DNA of 64,000 bases from Polyodon spathula (taxonomy: Eukaryota; Chordata; Actinopteri; Acipenseriformes; Polyodontidae): the NCBI RefSeq assembly GCF_017654505.1, contig NC_054548.1, positions 38,344,045 through 38,408,044 on the forward strand, given 5' to 3'. Under the pieces are notes generated by a model. The model had not been told where the DNA came from. It worked only from the letters and a program-made list of their open reading frames with translations, and searched no databases. Within the stretch, counting starts at the first letter, position 1, and every line of letters starts with the position of its first letter. A program made the position numbers and the translations under genes. This document shows positions 12,639 to 23,875 of the stretch, piece by piece.

Positions 12639-12780
12639 GCAATAAGGCACTTGAGGGCGTGATTGTGCTGGATAGTGCCATTTCTTGGTTGGTTGCAGGC
12701 ACTCGGCTGTGCCTCGTGACTAACAACACACCAAGAAGTGACAGTATCCAGCACAACCCATGCCCTCTCATGCCTATTGC
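12639..12780. repeat. 142-bp palindromic hairpin element
   Basis: The sequence is a nearly complete palindrome. The left arm starts GCAATAAGGCAC and the right arm ends ATGCCTATTGC. Inner blocks TGTGCTGGATA and TTTCTTGG pair with TATCCAGCACA and CCAAGAAG. Pairing continues into the centre, where AGGCAC faces GTGCCT around a 6-base loop near 12708. The whole unit could fold as one stem with few bulges. It is either a miniature foldback transposon or a structured repeat; no superfamily is assigned. Confidence 0.8.
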
Positions 12781-14949
12781 TTAATTAACGCGCACCTCTC
12801 AAATTAGAGATGCCCACACGTTACCAGTAGTGACAACAATATCCTCAAAACAGTATTGCCTGTTGTTTCTTTCTTTATTTTTTTGATGGAATACTAGAAC
12901 TTTCTTTTTTAGGTTTAGTTTAGGCACTGCTAAAATGATTCTGCTAGGTAGTAAACAACTGCTGTTCAGGAAGCAAAGCACTTTACTTAAATAACAGGAG
13001 AGGAAAAAAAAATTCAGTGGGGGAAGGGAGGAGAGGCAGCCGGCCAGCGGGAAAGTGCTGGGATTAACTCTAATTACCTCATGTTTCACTCTTAATTAAC
13101 TATTGATACAGAAGGTAAACTCGGCAGGACCTGCAGAGAGAACCTTGGCCACGGGGTATGGTATTAGAGCAGCCATTGTTTACTCATACTAATCTGACTC
13201 TTCTTTTAATTCTCTCTAATTCTTCTAAGAACAAAGCATAGGGCTAACATTGCACCTTGATCAACTGAGGGAACTGAATAAATTGAATTCAATTCCAGAT
13301 CTGGATAGGGTACAGCTCTGAAATGGCATAATTTTTAAAAATCTCACCAAATCTGCAGGTGCATCCAGAACTTCTATGCAACATGTATACTATCTTTTAT
13401 TTATTTCTGTCTCAAATATCGTAATATGAAAACAGATTTGGGATATATTTCATATGTAGGATCTGTCCATTATATACTGTAACTCTGCTACTTCTCTATT
13501 ACTTGCAATTGTTTGTCATTACATGTATGTAGAGGAACAGAAACAATTTCTAGAACAGGACTGGGAAAACATGGAGAATGTATTGTCGGCTGCAAATGTA
13601 GCCTTTAGTGAAGTATCTGGGGACCTGTGAGTTTCACTGGGCTTTTGCTTTCTCTCACACCAATGACAAACTGTCATTCACAAAGAGACAGCGTAATTTC
13701 ACTGGTGACTGACGCCCATTCCGGGTCACTGCAAAGGAAGCCTCACCTTACTTCTTTCTGTCAGCTTTCACTGTGGACAGCCCTCGGCTGATGACAGCCC
13801 CACTAAATGCTCGTGTTTTTACATCCTTTTACATCCTTATACCTTGTATGTCTGACCACATTGACTAAACCAATATATTTCACAGAAGCCAAGTCTGTTG
13901 ACAGACAAACATTGCTTAAGGAATGGCTTTCAAAAACAATATTGTCACTTATTGGTATTGATTTGCAATAGCTAAGTTAAGAGTGATTAAACCCTGCTAT
14001 GTAAATGATGTAGTTGGTTAAAATATGACTGTGAACCAGTTACAACCAATTGTACTAGCTTAACCAAATACAACTCTGTATTTTGTATTTTATCCAACCA
14101 CAGAAGCTGTTATACTACTATATATTAATCGAGACCTTTCCCTGTAAAGCAGAAATAAAATGATCCTGCTTTCAACCATGTCCTGTATTCTTGTTGGTCT
14201 GGCTGAGATATAAATCTGCAATGCTGACGGCATCATTTATACATGCTGGTGAAACATATTCTCAGATCTAGCATCTATTTACTGATAGGGGCACAGCTTC
14301 CCCTTGGTAGAGAAACTACACGATGTGTGCAAATCTGTATATAGTTATGCCGTTTCAGTTTTGAAAAATAATTCAAATGTGCATTAATAAGAAAAAGCAC
14401 TTGCATTTGCCATACTATCCATGCTGATGAGTAGAGGATATCCATTAGAGTGACATTAATTGTTACAATCAACATTCATTGAACGTTGATTGTGAATATG
14501 TGCAAGCACCTAGCCTTGCACCATTAGGGCAAGATAAAAGGTTACTATTGTGCTTGTTTGCCTAAGAAAGTAAAATGTGGATGGTGTGATTAAGACAAAT
14601 GGCCACCTAGACTGTACTGTGATTGGCTAAAGGATTTTCTGTAAATTGGAAAACCCAGGACATCCATCCTAATTGGGAGTGGACAGAGCACTTTAGCAAC
14701 TGGGGTTGTCGCTGTTGATGGAAATCTAGCCAGACCAGGTCAAAGGGGTGAGGTCATAAGGACAAGATGGTGATGTTATCCTTTGACATATGGTTATCTT
14801 CCATTAAGCTTTCCTGCAAAAAAGATGCAAGCTACTGTAATTTGAGCAGTTAAACCATTGCAGGTGTGGATAATTTGGCCACTGTTTGACTCTTTATGTA
14901 CCATACATTTATATCTTACACTTTTTAACCAGAAGGAACACTATATGAT
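12781..14949. other. Unassigned sequence
   Basis: No gene is seen. A small hairpin (ACAATCAAC, 11 bases, GTTGATTGT) lies at about 14465-14493. The stretches around 13015-13150 and 13640-13810 are of higher complexity and might be conserved non-coding sequence. Confidence 0.3.
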
Positions 14950-15450
14950 TAGGGATTCTGATATTCGGTTTTGTAAAAACCAATAAAACACTCCCGATAC
15001 AAAACAAAATGAAACTGGTGTATAGCCAATAAACACCGGAAAAACACTGAAAATGGTTACACAATTCATGTTGATGTCACCCCTTTCCCATTAAAAAAAA
15101 AAAAAAAAGTAAAAAATAATTACCTTTCCCAGTGCAGACTCCGCTTGCAAGATTTAAAACATTACAATTACAAGGCTTGTTCGCGAGAATAGCAAATTGT
15201 GGCGAAATGTAAAATATGCCTACACACAAAAACCCCAAAGAATGTATCCGTGACCATAAGGATTTTACTGTGGGAGACAGCAAGGGAAGGAAGGTACAAC
15301 TGAAGTGTGCAAGTACTGTCAAGTCACTATACATATTGTGACAGAAAAAAATGCCCAAGCATTTTGTAAAGTAACCGAAAACAATAATTTCATATTGTAT
15401 AGAAAAAAAAAAGAAAGCCCCGAAGAAAATAATTTCCAGCATACAGGACC
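14950..15450 (-). mobile_element. hAT-like element, partial second copy of the 29.1-kb family
   Basis: The segment begins TAGGGATTCTGATATTCGG, a variant of the terminal repeat of the element at 29099-29798. The rest aligns with that element in reverse orientation, including TTTAAAACATTACAATTACAA, the AAGGATTTTA block and the block around AAGTGTGCAAGTACTG. The far terminal repeat is not recognisable. An open frame of 125 codons on the minus strand (15077-15454) has a partial counterpart in the other copy, so it may reflect shared ancestry. The plus-strand reading contains VCKYC, which could be the start of a BED-type zinc finger. Confidence 0.65.
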
Positions 15451-18400
15451 ACATTTACTTTCCATGGTCCCTAACTGAGGCATGAGCTTGGGCTTAATTA
15501 TTTAGTCATACTTCATATACTAAATGCAGTTATATAGTACCATTTCATATCAGAAATAACATCCTAAATATGATTAAAAAGGCACTTTCCAGCTGTCAAG
15601 AACCTCTGTTAAGATGAATGGAGTAATACAAATGGTCTGGACCATTTCACATAACTTTGTAAGCCCTGCTGACAGTTAGAATGGATGACACAAAGTAAAA
15701 ACAACTTTTCACCTAGCCTCAGAAAGACAAGATCTGTTTATCTGCTGATAAAATAATCACATTCAAATAATATGGGCCACATTTTAGTCAAATGCTTGTT
15801 AATCTGGCATACAGAAAAGAAAACCTTAAGAGGTTTCAAAGTAGAATGGCTGAGATTTTTGTAACACAATGTTAATTTTAGTATCATAAATCTCAGTTAG
15901 CACATTCCAAATCGTTTACAGTTTTTAGATATTTGGGGCAAATTACCCACACATGTAAAAAAAAAGTTTAGGTATACTGGGTTTTCCAGAGTTATATTTC
16001 TCTACAAATACATGTTTCACATAAATCAGTTCAGGATTCCCGTTAGCTCCAGGCTAAAGCCAGATTATGGTGGATTCATGTGCTAACAGCTGGAGGGAAT
16101 CGATGGATTCCACTTTATTAATAATTAAACACAGAATGCAGCCACAGACCGGTGACTTAATAAAGCCCAAATATACTGTGTTAATAATTCGGAGGATGGA
16201 TTAAGAATAGACAAAAGGAGACAAGGAAAAAAACCTAAAGGAGAGCCATGATCCTTTGTTTAATGAATATTATCAACAAATGCAGTACATGAGAGGTGTT
16301 ACAGATAACACAGCAGTTGGTGATGCACGCTACACAAATGTAATAAAGGATGGCCAAATCATGTAATTTGGAACAAATATGGTACTGCAATGGGTTACCT
16401 GTCTTTACTAGTCCACATCATTGTGATATTTTTGATATGTCAGACTATGAAAATGTTGCTATTGGGGTAATAGTCTAAAAATAGTTCATAGTACTGAAGC
16501 TGTTATGGACATTGAAGATTATTTAAGCATAGTTGTCAGCCACTGAATCCCAGCGCTGGGAAGAGTGAAGAATAAAAACATAACATCTCAGAAGAGCAAG
16601 GACCATTCTCACTGAACCAGGAATAAAATGCATTTACAGTAAAATGTATATAATACCCACAGTGTGTGCCACTGAATGCAATGGGACACATCTATAGCCC
16701 CCTCTGTTGGGGAAATGCGAAACCTTTAGAATTAGAGAGCATTTGCAATGTTTCACAAATGTTTACAAATTCCATTGTAGCCCCATCAAAATATATTTTT
16801 TGAACCAAAACCTACATGAACAGACTACAGGACTGTTCATATGGTATTGCTAATATTCTGGTTTATTATTTTAATTCAATGCTGATGCTTTTCTATGCAA
16901 TTATCCATCTAAAATTAACTAGGACATCATTGCACTTCTAATGTGTCCATTTCAGAAACAGTAGACCTTAGTGTTTACAGTGCAATAACACTTCAATATG
17001 GTGTGTATAGTACTGTATGTACAGTACCTTATGTGCCTTGTCTATTCATTTTATCACAGACTGAGTAGGCCTTTGCATGTAGAACTGATTGCAGGGCTTG
17101 TTAGCAGACGAGATAGACTTGTGGTCTGGTTGAATCTTGAAGGAAAAAAATCAAAAAGGGGGTGGTGAAAAAAAATCAAAAGGGCTGGATTTATCATACT
17201 TGCCATTTGGGAATGTATTAATCAGTGCCGTGAAAATAAGGCAGACATTCATCTTTACCCTGGCTAGTCACACACACAAAAAAAAAAAAAATACGACCAA
17301 AACCCTACGCACTGATAAAAGGGACGCTTAGGAAAAGAGTGCTTTGAAGCTGCAATTTACAAGAAAACAAAGCATTTTTGCTTCTTTTTGGGGGTAAGGA
17401 TTTTGTTTCTATGGAAATTCCCATCTGCTGCCTTATTTTATTTTATTCTCATGCACAACATATTTTCCTTCCATGATTGCTTACTTTATTTTATGTATTG
17501 TCTTTTCTTCTTCCTCTGTTATCCTGTTTTTCAATCAGCTCCATTTCCCAAGTGATTGATAGTTTCATTTCTCCCTCTTCCCCCTTCACAATACTGATCT
17601 CCATCCCTCCCTAAACAGAGTGCATCTATCACAAATGAGGGAGACTGGCCTCTTTTTTCTGTATCTCTTTTTTCTTTTGGTGCTCATCAAGATGAAGGAT
17701 GGCTGAGGTGGGAACAGTACATTTTCTCTTTTTCTCACTCTTTCATTGCTGCAGGTGACAGTGCTAAATATTATCTTCTTCAGGTAGAGCATGGTCTCCC
17801 CATTTATTTCTTAAATGATCTTAACCTTTCCTGTTTTTTTTTTTTTTTCCAGTAGGTGTAAGGGCTCTGTAAATGTCTAATTCTAGAAAAGCACTACCAG
17901 TGCTGGTAGTTGTCTCCTCGTGGACATGCCGGTGATGAAATTATAGAACTTGCTAACACAGGTGGATATCTTCTTTAGTAAACTGTTAGAAATGGGTTGA
18001 TTTAAAAGGACCAACTAAGCAACAGAGGCAGCTTAAGTACATACAGTGGAATAACAGTAAAGTCATCCATAACAGGCAATATATACAATATCACGAGGGA
18101 GCTGAATTTACTGGCATAACTACTGACATAAAAACTTGTTCACAATTTTGTTTTTTGTGGCCCCAGTCTTTGGCACCCTAACTAACATTTAATTATCATT
18201 TTTTACTTTGGGTAAAGTAGGACTGGTCCCTGTGCAGTTAAAACTGTGCCTCAAACTTTCTATGGGCAATGCAAGCGGTTTTGATATGTTTTATTTATTA
18301 TTTTATTCTACAGAGCTCACATGACAGTCATAAATGATTATTGTTTTTGTAGTAAAAAAAAAAAAAACAGTCCATTAATCATTACAATAGACAATGTATA

Positions 18401-19116
18401 TTAAAACATGTATGCAATTTTATATTGCCTAATACAACAGGATAGCTCTGTCAGCAATATGTACTGTAATATGTACCGTTGCATTTTAATCAGCAAATAC
18501 AATATATTTGTAATATATATACAGTAGACTGCATATTGCACAAGGTAATAGTATGTGTTGGAGCTCAGCAGAAATATGTGTAACACAATCATTAAAGTCA
18601 ACTCATTTCATATTCTGGTACCTGGGCAGTTGTAAGGAGGAATTATGAATTATGATCAAAGGGAAAGTGAGAAGATGTGGAAGAATAGGGATGAGAACAG
18701 TGTATAGAATATATGAGAACAGTGAAACTAAGAGAGAAGAAAATAGAGTAGTTAGACTGATTTCAAGTACTAGCATTACAAAACTACTATTAAAAAGAGA
18801 CATGACTATGTTACTAATGCACAGTGTGAGATAACACAAAGAATGTTTCAGCAAATGTTTGCTTAACGACAGGATTGGATATATGATAAGAAAAGATTGG
18901 TGGTCCTCAAGTGCTTTCTCTATAAACCTGTTTCAAGTCTAACATCCTAGTTGATTCTTAAAGTGGTCATAAATTATACCTGATAGGCTTGGGAGCAGAT
19001 TTAAAAAAAAAATATGTAAGTTTTATTAAGTCTGACCATAACATTCTAGTACAAAACTGTATTATGAGAATTGCAAATAAATGAAGGATTTGAGATAAGG
19101 ATGCTATCCTCTTATA
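15451..19116. other. Unassigned sequence
   Basis: No gene, RNA or transposon end is supported. Open frames are short and of low complexity. Confidence 0.35.
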
Positions 19117-19300
19117 AAAGTTTACTGTGGTAAATGTACAGATTAAGTGTGCCCCACTTTTTCCATGGTTACACTATGCGTTTAATGTGCTTTACCACAC
19201 CTCTCTGAGCTTTACAATGCTTACCATCTTTCACAAAGCTTTATGCTTTCACTTTGCTGTTTTTTTTTTTTTTTTTTTTTTAACTATGGTAAACTTGTCT
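19117..19300. mobile_element. Possible short MITE
   Basis: The left end AAAAGTTTACTGTGGTAAAT and the right end ACTATGGTAAACTTGTCT are imperfect inverted repeats. A similar sequence begins AAAAGTTTACCAAGGTAAAT at about 49470, so this is probably a dispersed family. Target duplications are not clear. Confidence 0.4.
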
Positions 19301-20378
19301 AAGGGACATTCCATTTCAAGGAACGTTTTTCTCAAAATAATGTACTGGCTTTTTGGCCCTTGTTACAAAATACTGTGTGAAGCTGCATACTGTGGTTTGT
19401 TTTGAAACCATGTGAAATAAATCCCAACTGACGCACAAGCAGCAGCATTGCTCGTCTTTTGTCTCAACTGTGTACAGGTACAACTGAATTGGATAGTTTG
19501 CTCGTGCTACAGTAACCTATTATCTGCTGTTTGTTGAAATAACAGATTCTTGGCACCATTGTTCAATCTTTTTGCCAAGACACACATTTCACAGGATCGT
19601 GTGGCTCCACTATAGCACAACTACACTTTAAGTAGCTTCATGCTCCCTGCTAGGGCTTGCTTTCCAATAGCATTGTTTTAAAAGGTATTTAATCAACTGG
19701 CTCTCAAGACATTATAAGGCAATATATTATAATTAACTGAAGAGCAACCCTGTTGATACAAAGGTATATGTAGACACTAATTTCTCATTAAGCTTACTGT
19801 AAATCTGCTCTTGTACTTTAATGAGAACATTTCCATGCAAAATGCTAATAAGAGCTGCAGTGACATACTGAAGGCTCCACTTCAAAAGTGGTCCTTTTAC
19901 ACTTGTTAACAAGAAGAGCCTAACAATCACAATTATATAGTGATCAGGTATTTGAAGTACTGTACACAGTCTCTAATTTGGTTTTACAACCCACAACCTA
20001 CCGCCACTGATGCATTCATTTACCTGTTTAGAAAGCAGAACATACTCAATAAAGAGTGACTGTCCAGTAAAGTTGCTTTTAAAACCAAATGTAGCTAGTC
20101 TAGTAATTTAAGAATGTGTTGGGTCAACAACAGGGCTTCAAGAAATTGTTTACCAAAAGGCAATCTGGGTAGTTACTGAATGACTGCTTGGTTTGATGAA
20201 ATGTATGAAATTGGTTATCCAACTGCAACAAATAAAGGTTGTTCGGTTTGTAACCTTTTTTCAATGTGTTATTTATTTATTTATTTATTTTTTTTTTTAC
20301 AAAAAAAAAAAAAATGTGATAATCTGATTAACTCCTTGTAATATATGAAATATATCACACTGTACCTGTACAATACAG
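19301..20378. other. Unassigned sequence
   Basis: No feature is supported. Poly(T) and poly(A) runs lie at about 20266-20314. Confidence 0.35.
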
Positions 20379-20674
20379 CAGGGCCGTCGTCAGAGGGGAT
20401 GAGAGGGATGCGACTGCACCCAGGCCCAGCCTCTGCTGGGGCCCATACCAAAGATACTCTCTCATATCTTAGCCCATGCCAACCCTTTTTTTTTTATCGG
20501 AAAAAAAAAAAAAAAAAAAAAACTGTTCTCCTGGTGGTTCCAAAAGAAACTGTGGCAAAGTTGTGCTGTCAGTCAAAACACACATTATCAAATCAGAACT
20601 ACGTAGGCGGGACTCAGCGTGAAATTTTATAATAGGTCAGTGTCGAATAAAAAACGACAGAATCTTCCTCATAT

Positions 20675-20702
20675 GGGGGGGGGGGGGGGGGGGGGGGGGG
20701 GG
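20675..20702 (+). repeat. Poly(G) tract, 28 bases
   Basis: An uninterrupted run of 28 G lies inside the hAT element. It could form quadruplex structures and is also a common place for sequencing-length error. Confidence 0.9.
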
Positions 20703-20937
20703 TTGCATTTAAATATTATAACAAACAGTTTACTAACAAGGTACTGTATATAATCACAAATACGTCGAAAAAAAATAAACACATAGACCTATCAGTCAAC
20801 TTTAATTCTCTATATCACACTCCAATTTTCCAGAATAGACTTGCCTGGTGAAAAAGAAAAAAAAAAAACACTTGGTGGAAGTAAGCTAACTTTTCCACAG
20901 TTGTGGTAATAAGTACATAACGTACAGTGTATCAAGT

Positions 20938-21392
20938 ATGCCATCAAAACACAAGTTGGCTTGTTCAAAGCAAAAAGAGCAGAAAAGACAGCTAGAAATT
21001 TCACAAAAACAAGCAGAAAATTGTAAAAAAAAAAGAAAAAAGAAAAAAGCATATAGTAAATGGTTTAAAAGTGGGCAGACAACAGCAGATGGAAGTACAG
21101 TGCAGCAGTGGAAATGCAAACCTCCTCCTCGTACGAAAAATAAACAACAGCTGAGCCAGAGGAAAGATGTGAATCGGAGACATTGGATTTTGGAAATGTA
21201 CAACAGCAGCAAATACAAGGTACTGAATTATGTATTGTAAACCCGGTACCCAGTCAGGCAGCTTTATGTGATTTTTATGATCCAGCTACTTGGCCTGACT
21301 TTTGTACCAAAGAGCTAAAAGTTGAAATCATGAAACATAAACCCGTGCAGCAAAATAAACTGATGTTGAATTCCCCCCAAAATCACACATGA
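20938..21392 (+). pseudogene. Decayed hAT transposase N-terminus (ZMYM-like)
   Basis: Two overlapping frames survive. The first (20938-21240, 100 codons) opens with a Lys/Arg-rich segment starting MPSKHKLACSKQKEQKRQ, the kind of leader seen in ZMYM1/ZMYM5-like hAT proteins. The second (21183-21392) contains DPATWPDFCTKELK followed by KHKPVQ, resembling the 'D-P-x-x-W-P ... GP-x-Q' block that precedes the zinc finger in that family. The two frames differ, so at least one frameshift has occurred, and no RNase H-like catalytic core follows. Family recognition is from memory of motifs, not a search. Confidence 0.55.
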
Positions 21393-21542
21393 TTTGTATT
21401 CATTTTTGGAATCAAACTACAGTTAGATTTATTTTAGTTTTTTTTTTTATTTGTTTGTTTGTTTTTGTTTTTATTTTTTTTGGGGGGGGGTCTACTTCAC
21501 ACTCTTGCACCAGGGTCCAGTAAATCAAAGCACTGACCCTGC

Positions 21543-22000
21543 CAATAGAGTGGTACCCAAAAGTGCTGCTGTTATTTGTTTTAAGATAATTCCCAGAGTA
21601 GCTTCCCTGATTACATGTTTTGACAAGGCAAACAACATCTATGATGTATAGTGAAAAAGGCCTTAAGATAACTTGCTGAGTATTTTATCAGTTTTAACTG
21701 CATTCTGCTGCCGATTATATCATCATTTCATTTACATTAAATATGTAGAAGATAAGGCTAATGCTTTAGACTAGAAGGAAAAAATCAATATCCTAATTAT
21801 CTAACCATGCTAAAAATTATTGTGTTTGCAGCGACAAGGCCATAAAATCGACAAATGGGACCAGATTCTTATCTTGTTATATTCTGAAATTGAATGTAAT
21901 CTTTCATTGGGTTAATATTCTGTCCCTGTCCTCAGAGGGGATAAAGAAAATAAAACCCTGGAAAATGAAGGTAACATTTCAGCCTTAGGTTTTTGTTATC

Positions 22001-22039
<39 letters not shown>

Positions 22040-23091
22040 TAATAATAATAATAATAATAATAGTAATTTTTATTGTATGTTTTTCAATGACAATAACTGC
22101 ATTTTCATAGTGTCAGAAGTTGGCACATGACTGGTGTATTAATGTAATTAATCTTTACTGTAGGCCTTCCTACTTTTTATACTTGTGTATTTTACCCCAC
22201 ACTGGAAATCTGACAAATCATACTCTGGATACTTATATATATATATATATACAAGATGAATCCAGTTGAATAGTTACTCATAAAACTATTCTTGGGACCA
22301 ACTTTTGAAGATACAATTCAGGTGAAAAGATTAGGACCTCATCAGCCTGATTTAATCCTATATTGATGAACAAGGATCAAATCAACGCACTGGTGTTACT
22401 GTCAATACAGAAACAGCTGTGAGATACAAGAAGAGAACCATTGAGACGTTGGCTGTCCTGACAGATCGACGGGCAAAATTCCTGTATAAGTAGGTGAGTT
22501 CCTTATTCCTGTATAAGTAGGTACTCTTATTTAATTACTTTACTTTATGTAATTATACATATGATGTGTCTATTTTTGTTGTTTAAAATATATTTGAATT
22601 AATGTAACTAATTAAATTGCACGGTAAACAAACAAAACAAAACAAAACAAAAACTTTTATATTTAAATTGGCCATATGTAAATAATTTAATTACTGGAGG
22701 GCTGCCTGTCTGATTTAGCTGTTAACTTAGTAGTACAGTATTGGCCTTCTTACCAATGCATTTATTTGTTGTCGTTGTGGTCTTTTTGTGTTTACTCAGA
22801 CCACTATTTACTCAGTTAGTAAAAGCTCCAATCATTCAAACACGGAGCACTGCCCATATAGTCCATATACACCCCTTTTAATATCTCCTACAATGAGAAT
22901 ATATAATCATGCAACACTGTACTTTATATTGCTGCCTATGATGTGTTGCTCAGACCTACTAGATGGGCATGGATGCAGGACATTTCAATAGCATGCGTGT
23001 CATGTCCAGAAATTATTTTCAGAACAACACTACCTTATGGAAAGAACATAAGTACACAGTGGACTGGAATAAGATATGCTGAGTAGGAATG
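21543..23091. other. Unassigned sequence with microsatellites
   Basis: It contains an (AAT)n tract and a short (TA)n at 22234-22251. A 27-bp tandem duplication repeats ATTCCTGTATAAGTAGGT at 22478-22495 and 22505-22522. No gene is seen. Confidence 0.4.
22001..22066. repeat. (AAT)n microsatellite
   Basis: A trinucleotide AAT tract of about 65 bases has one interruption near 22035. Confidence 0.95.
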
Positions 23092-23875
23092 CAGTAGTCT
23101 CCACATATAGGAACACCTCCTAAGGGAACACTTCGCCTAAGGGATTTTTCCCATTGTAAATGCTCTGGCTAAAAGAACAGAAACTTCGCTTAAAAGAACA
23201 CCTTCTTGGCACCGATAGCGATTTGTTCACAACACATACAATACTGTTTTGTAACCTGATAACATCATCAAACTTAAATTGAAATGGTTTATTCAGTCTT
23301 TTCGAAAGTGACTTGTCATCGTGAGAGTGTCTTCAGGCACATTGATTGGTTTATTAAATCTTTCCAAAACCACTGTTACATCATTGAATTGTTTTGTATT
23401 CTTATTTCCACATCATTGCTACAAAATGGCATGTAAGCAAACTGCAAAATGCACTTGTTGGAAATTGTTTAAAAAAAAAAAAACTAAATAAGACACTAAT
23501 AGACATCTAAATCTGATGTTTCCTGTTCTGGTGAGTTGCTTCCCATTTCTGTTAAATAACGTGCATGTCTTGTATACTGTTGCTGTATTTTTTAACATGT
23601 TTCTGGGTGGTGTGTTAATTTAGTTTGACAGTTAGTTTATTAATGATAGTTTGTCTGTTACTTTATTATTATAGTTTATTAACATGTCTACTGCTTTTAT
23701 TTTACTTCAGTTCATTTCATATGTTGTTGCATGAAAAGTAGTGCATATGTATTTATGTATTTATTCATTTATTTATTAATTTATTGATTCATGGTGTGTC
23801 TGGTGGCTACTCTGTCTTAGAGAGCTATAAGAACACTTGCTTCCCGAGGTGTGTTCTCTTAGCTGGAAACTACTG
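23092..23875. mobile_element. Pogo/Tigger-like element, non-autonomous
   Basis: The left end CAGTAGTCTCCACATATAGG and the reverse complement of the right end, CAGTAGTTTCCAGCTAAGAG, match well, and both continue into GAACAC. TA follows the right end (23876-23877). The left flank is TG, so the expected TA has mutated or the edge has shifted. Similar CAGTAGTCCCC ends are known in Tigger-type elements. The interior shows no transposase frame. Confidence 0.6.

Larger units (their letters stand above)
20379..21541 (+). mobile_element. hAT element with decayed ZMYM-type transposase
   Basis: The left end CAGGGCCGTCGTCAG and the right end ACTGACCCTG are of the kind seen in hAT elements. The flanking octamers CAATACAG (20371-20378) and CAATAGAG (21543-21550) match at seven of eight positions, fitting the 8-bp target duplication of this superfamily with one base added at the right edge. 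The element is about 1.16 kb, far shorter than an autonomous copy, and carries two overlapping relic frames. It also contains a 28-base poly(G) run. Confidence 0.75.
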
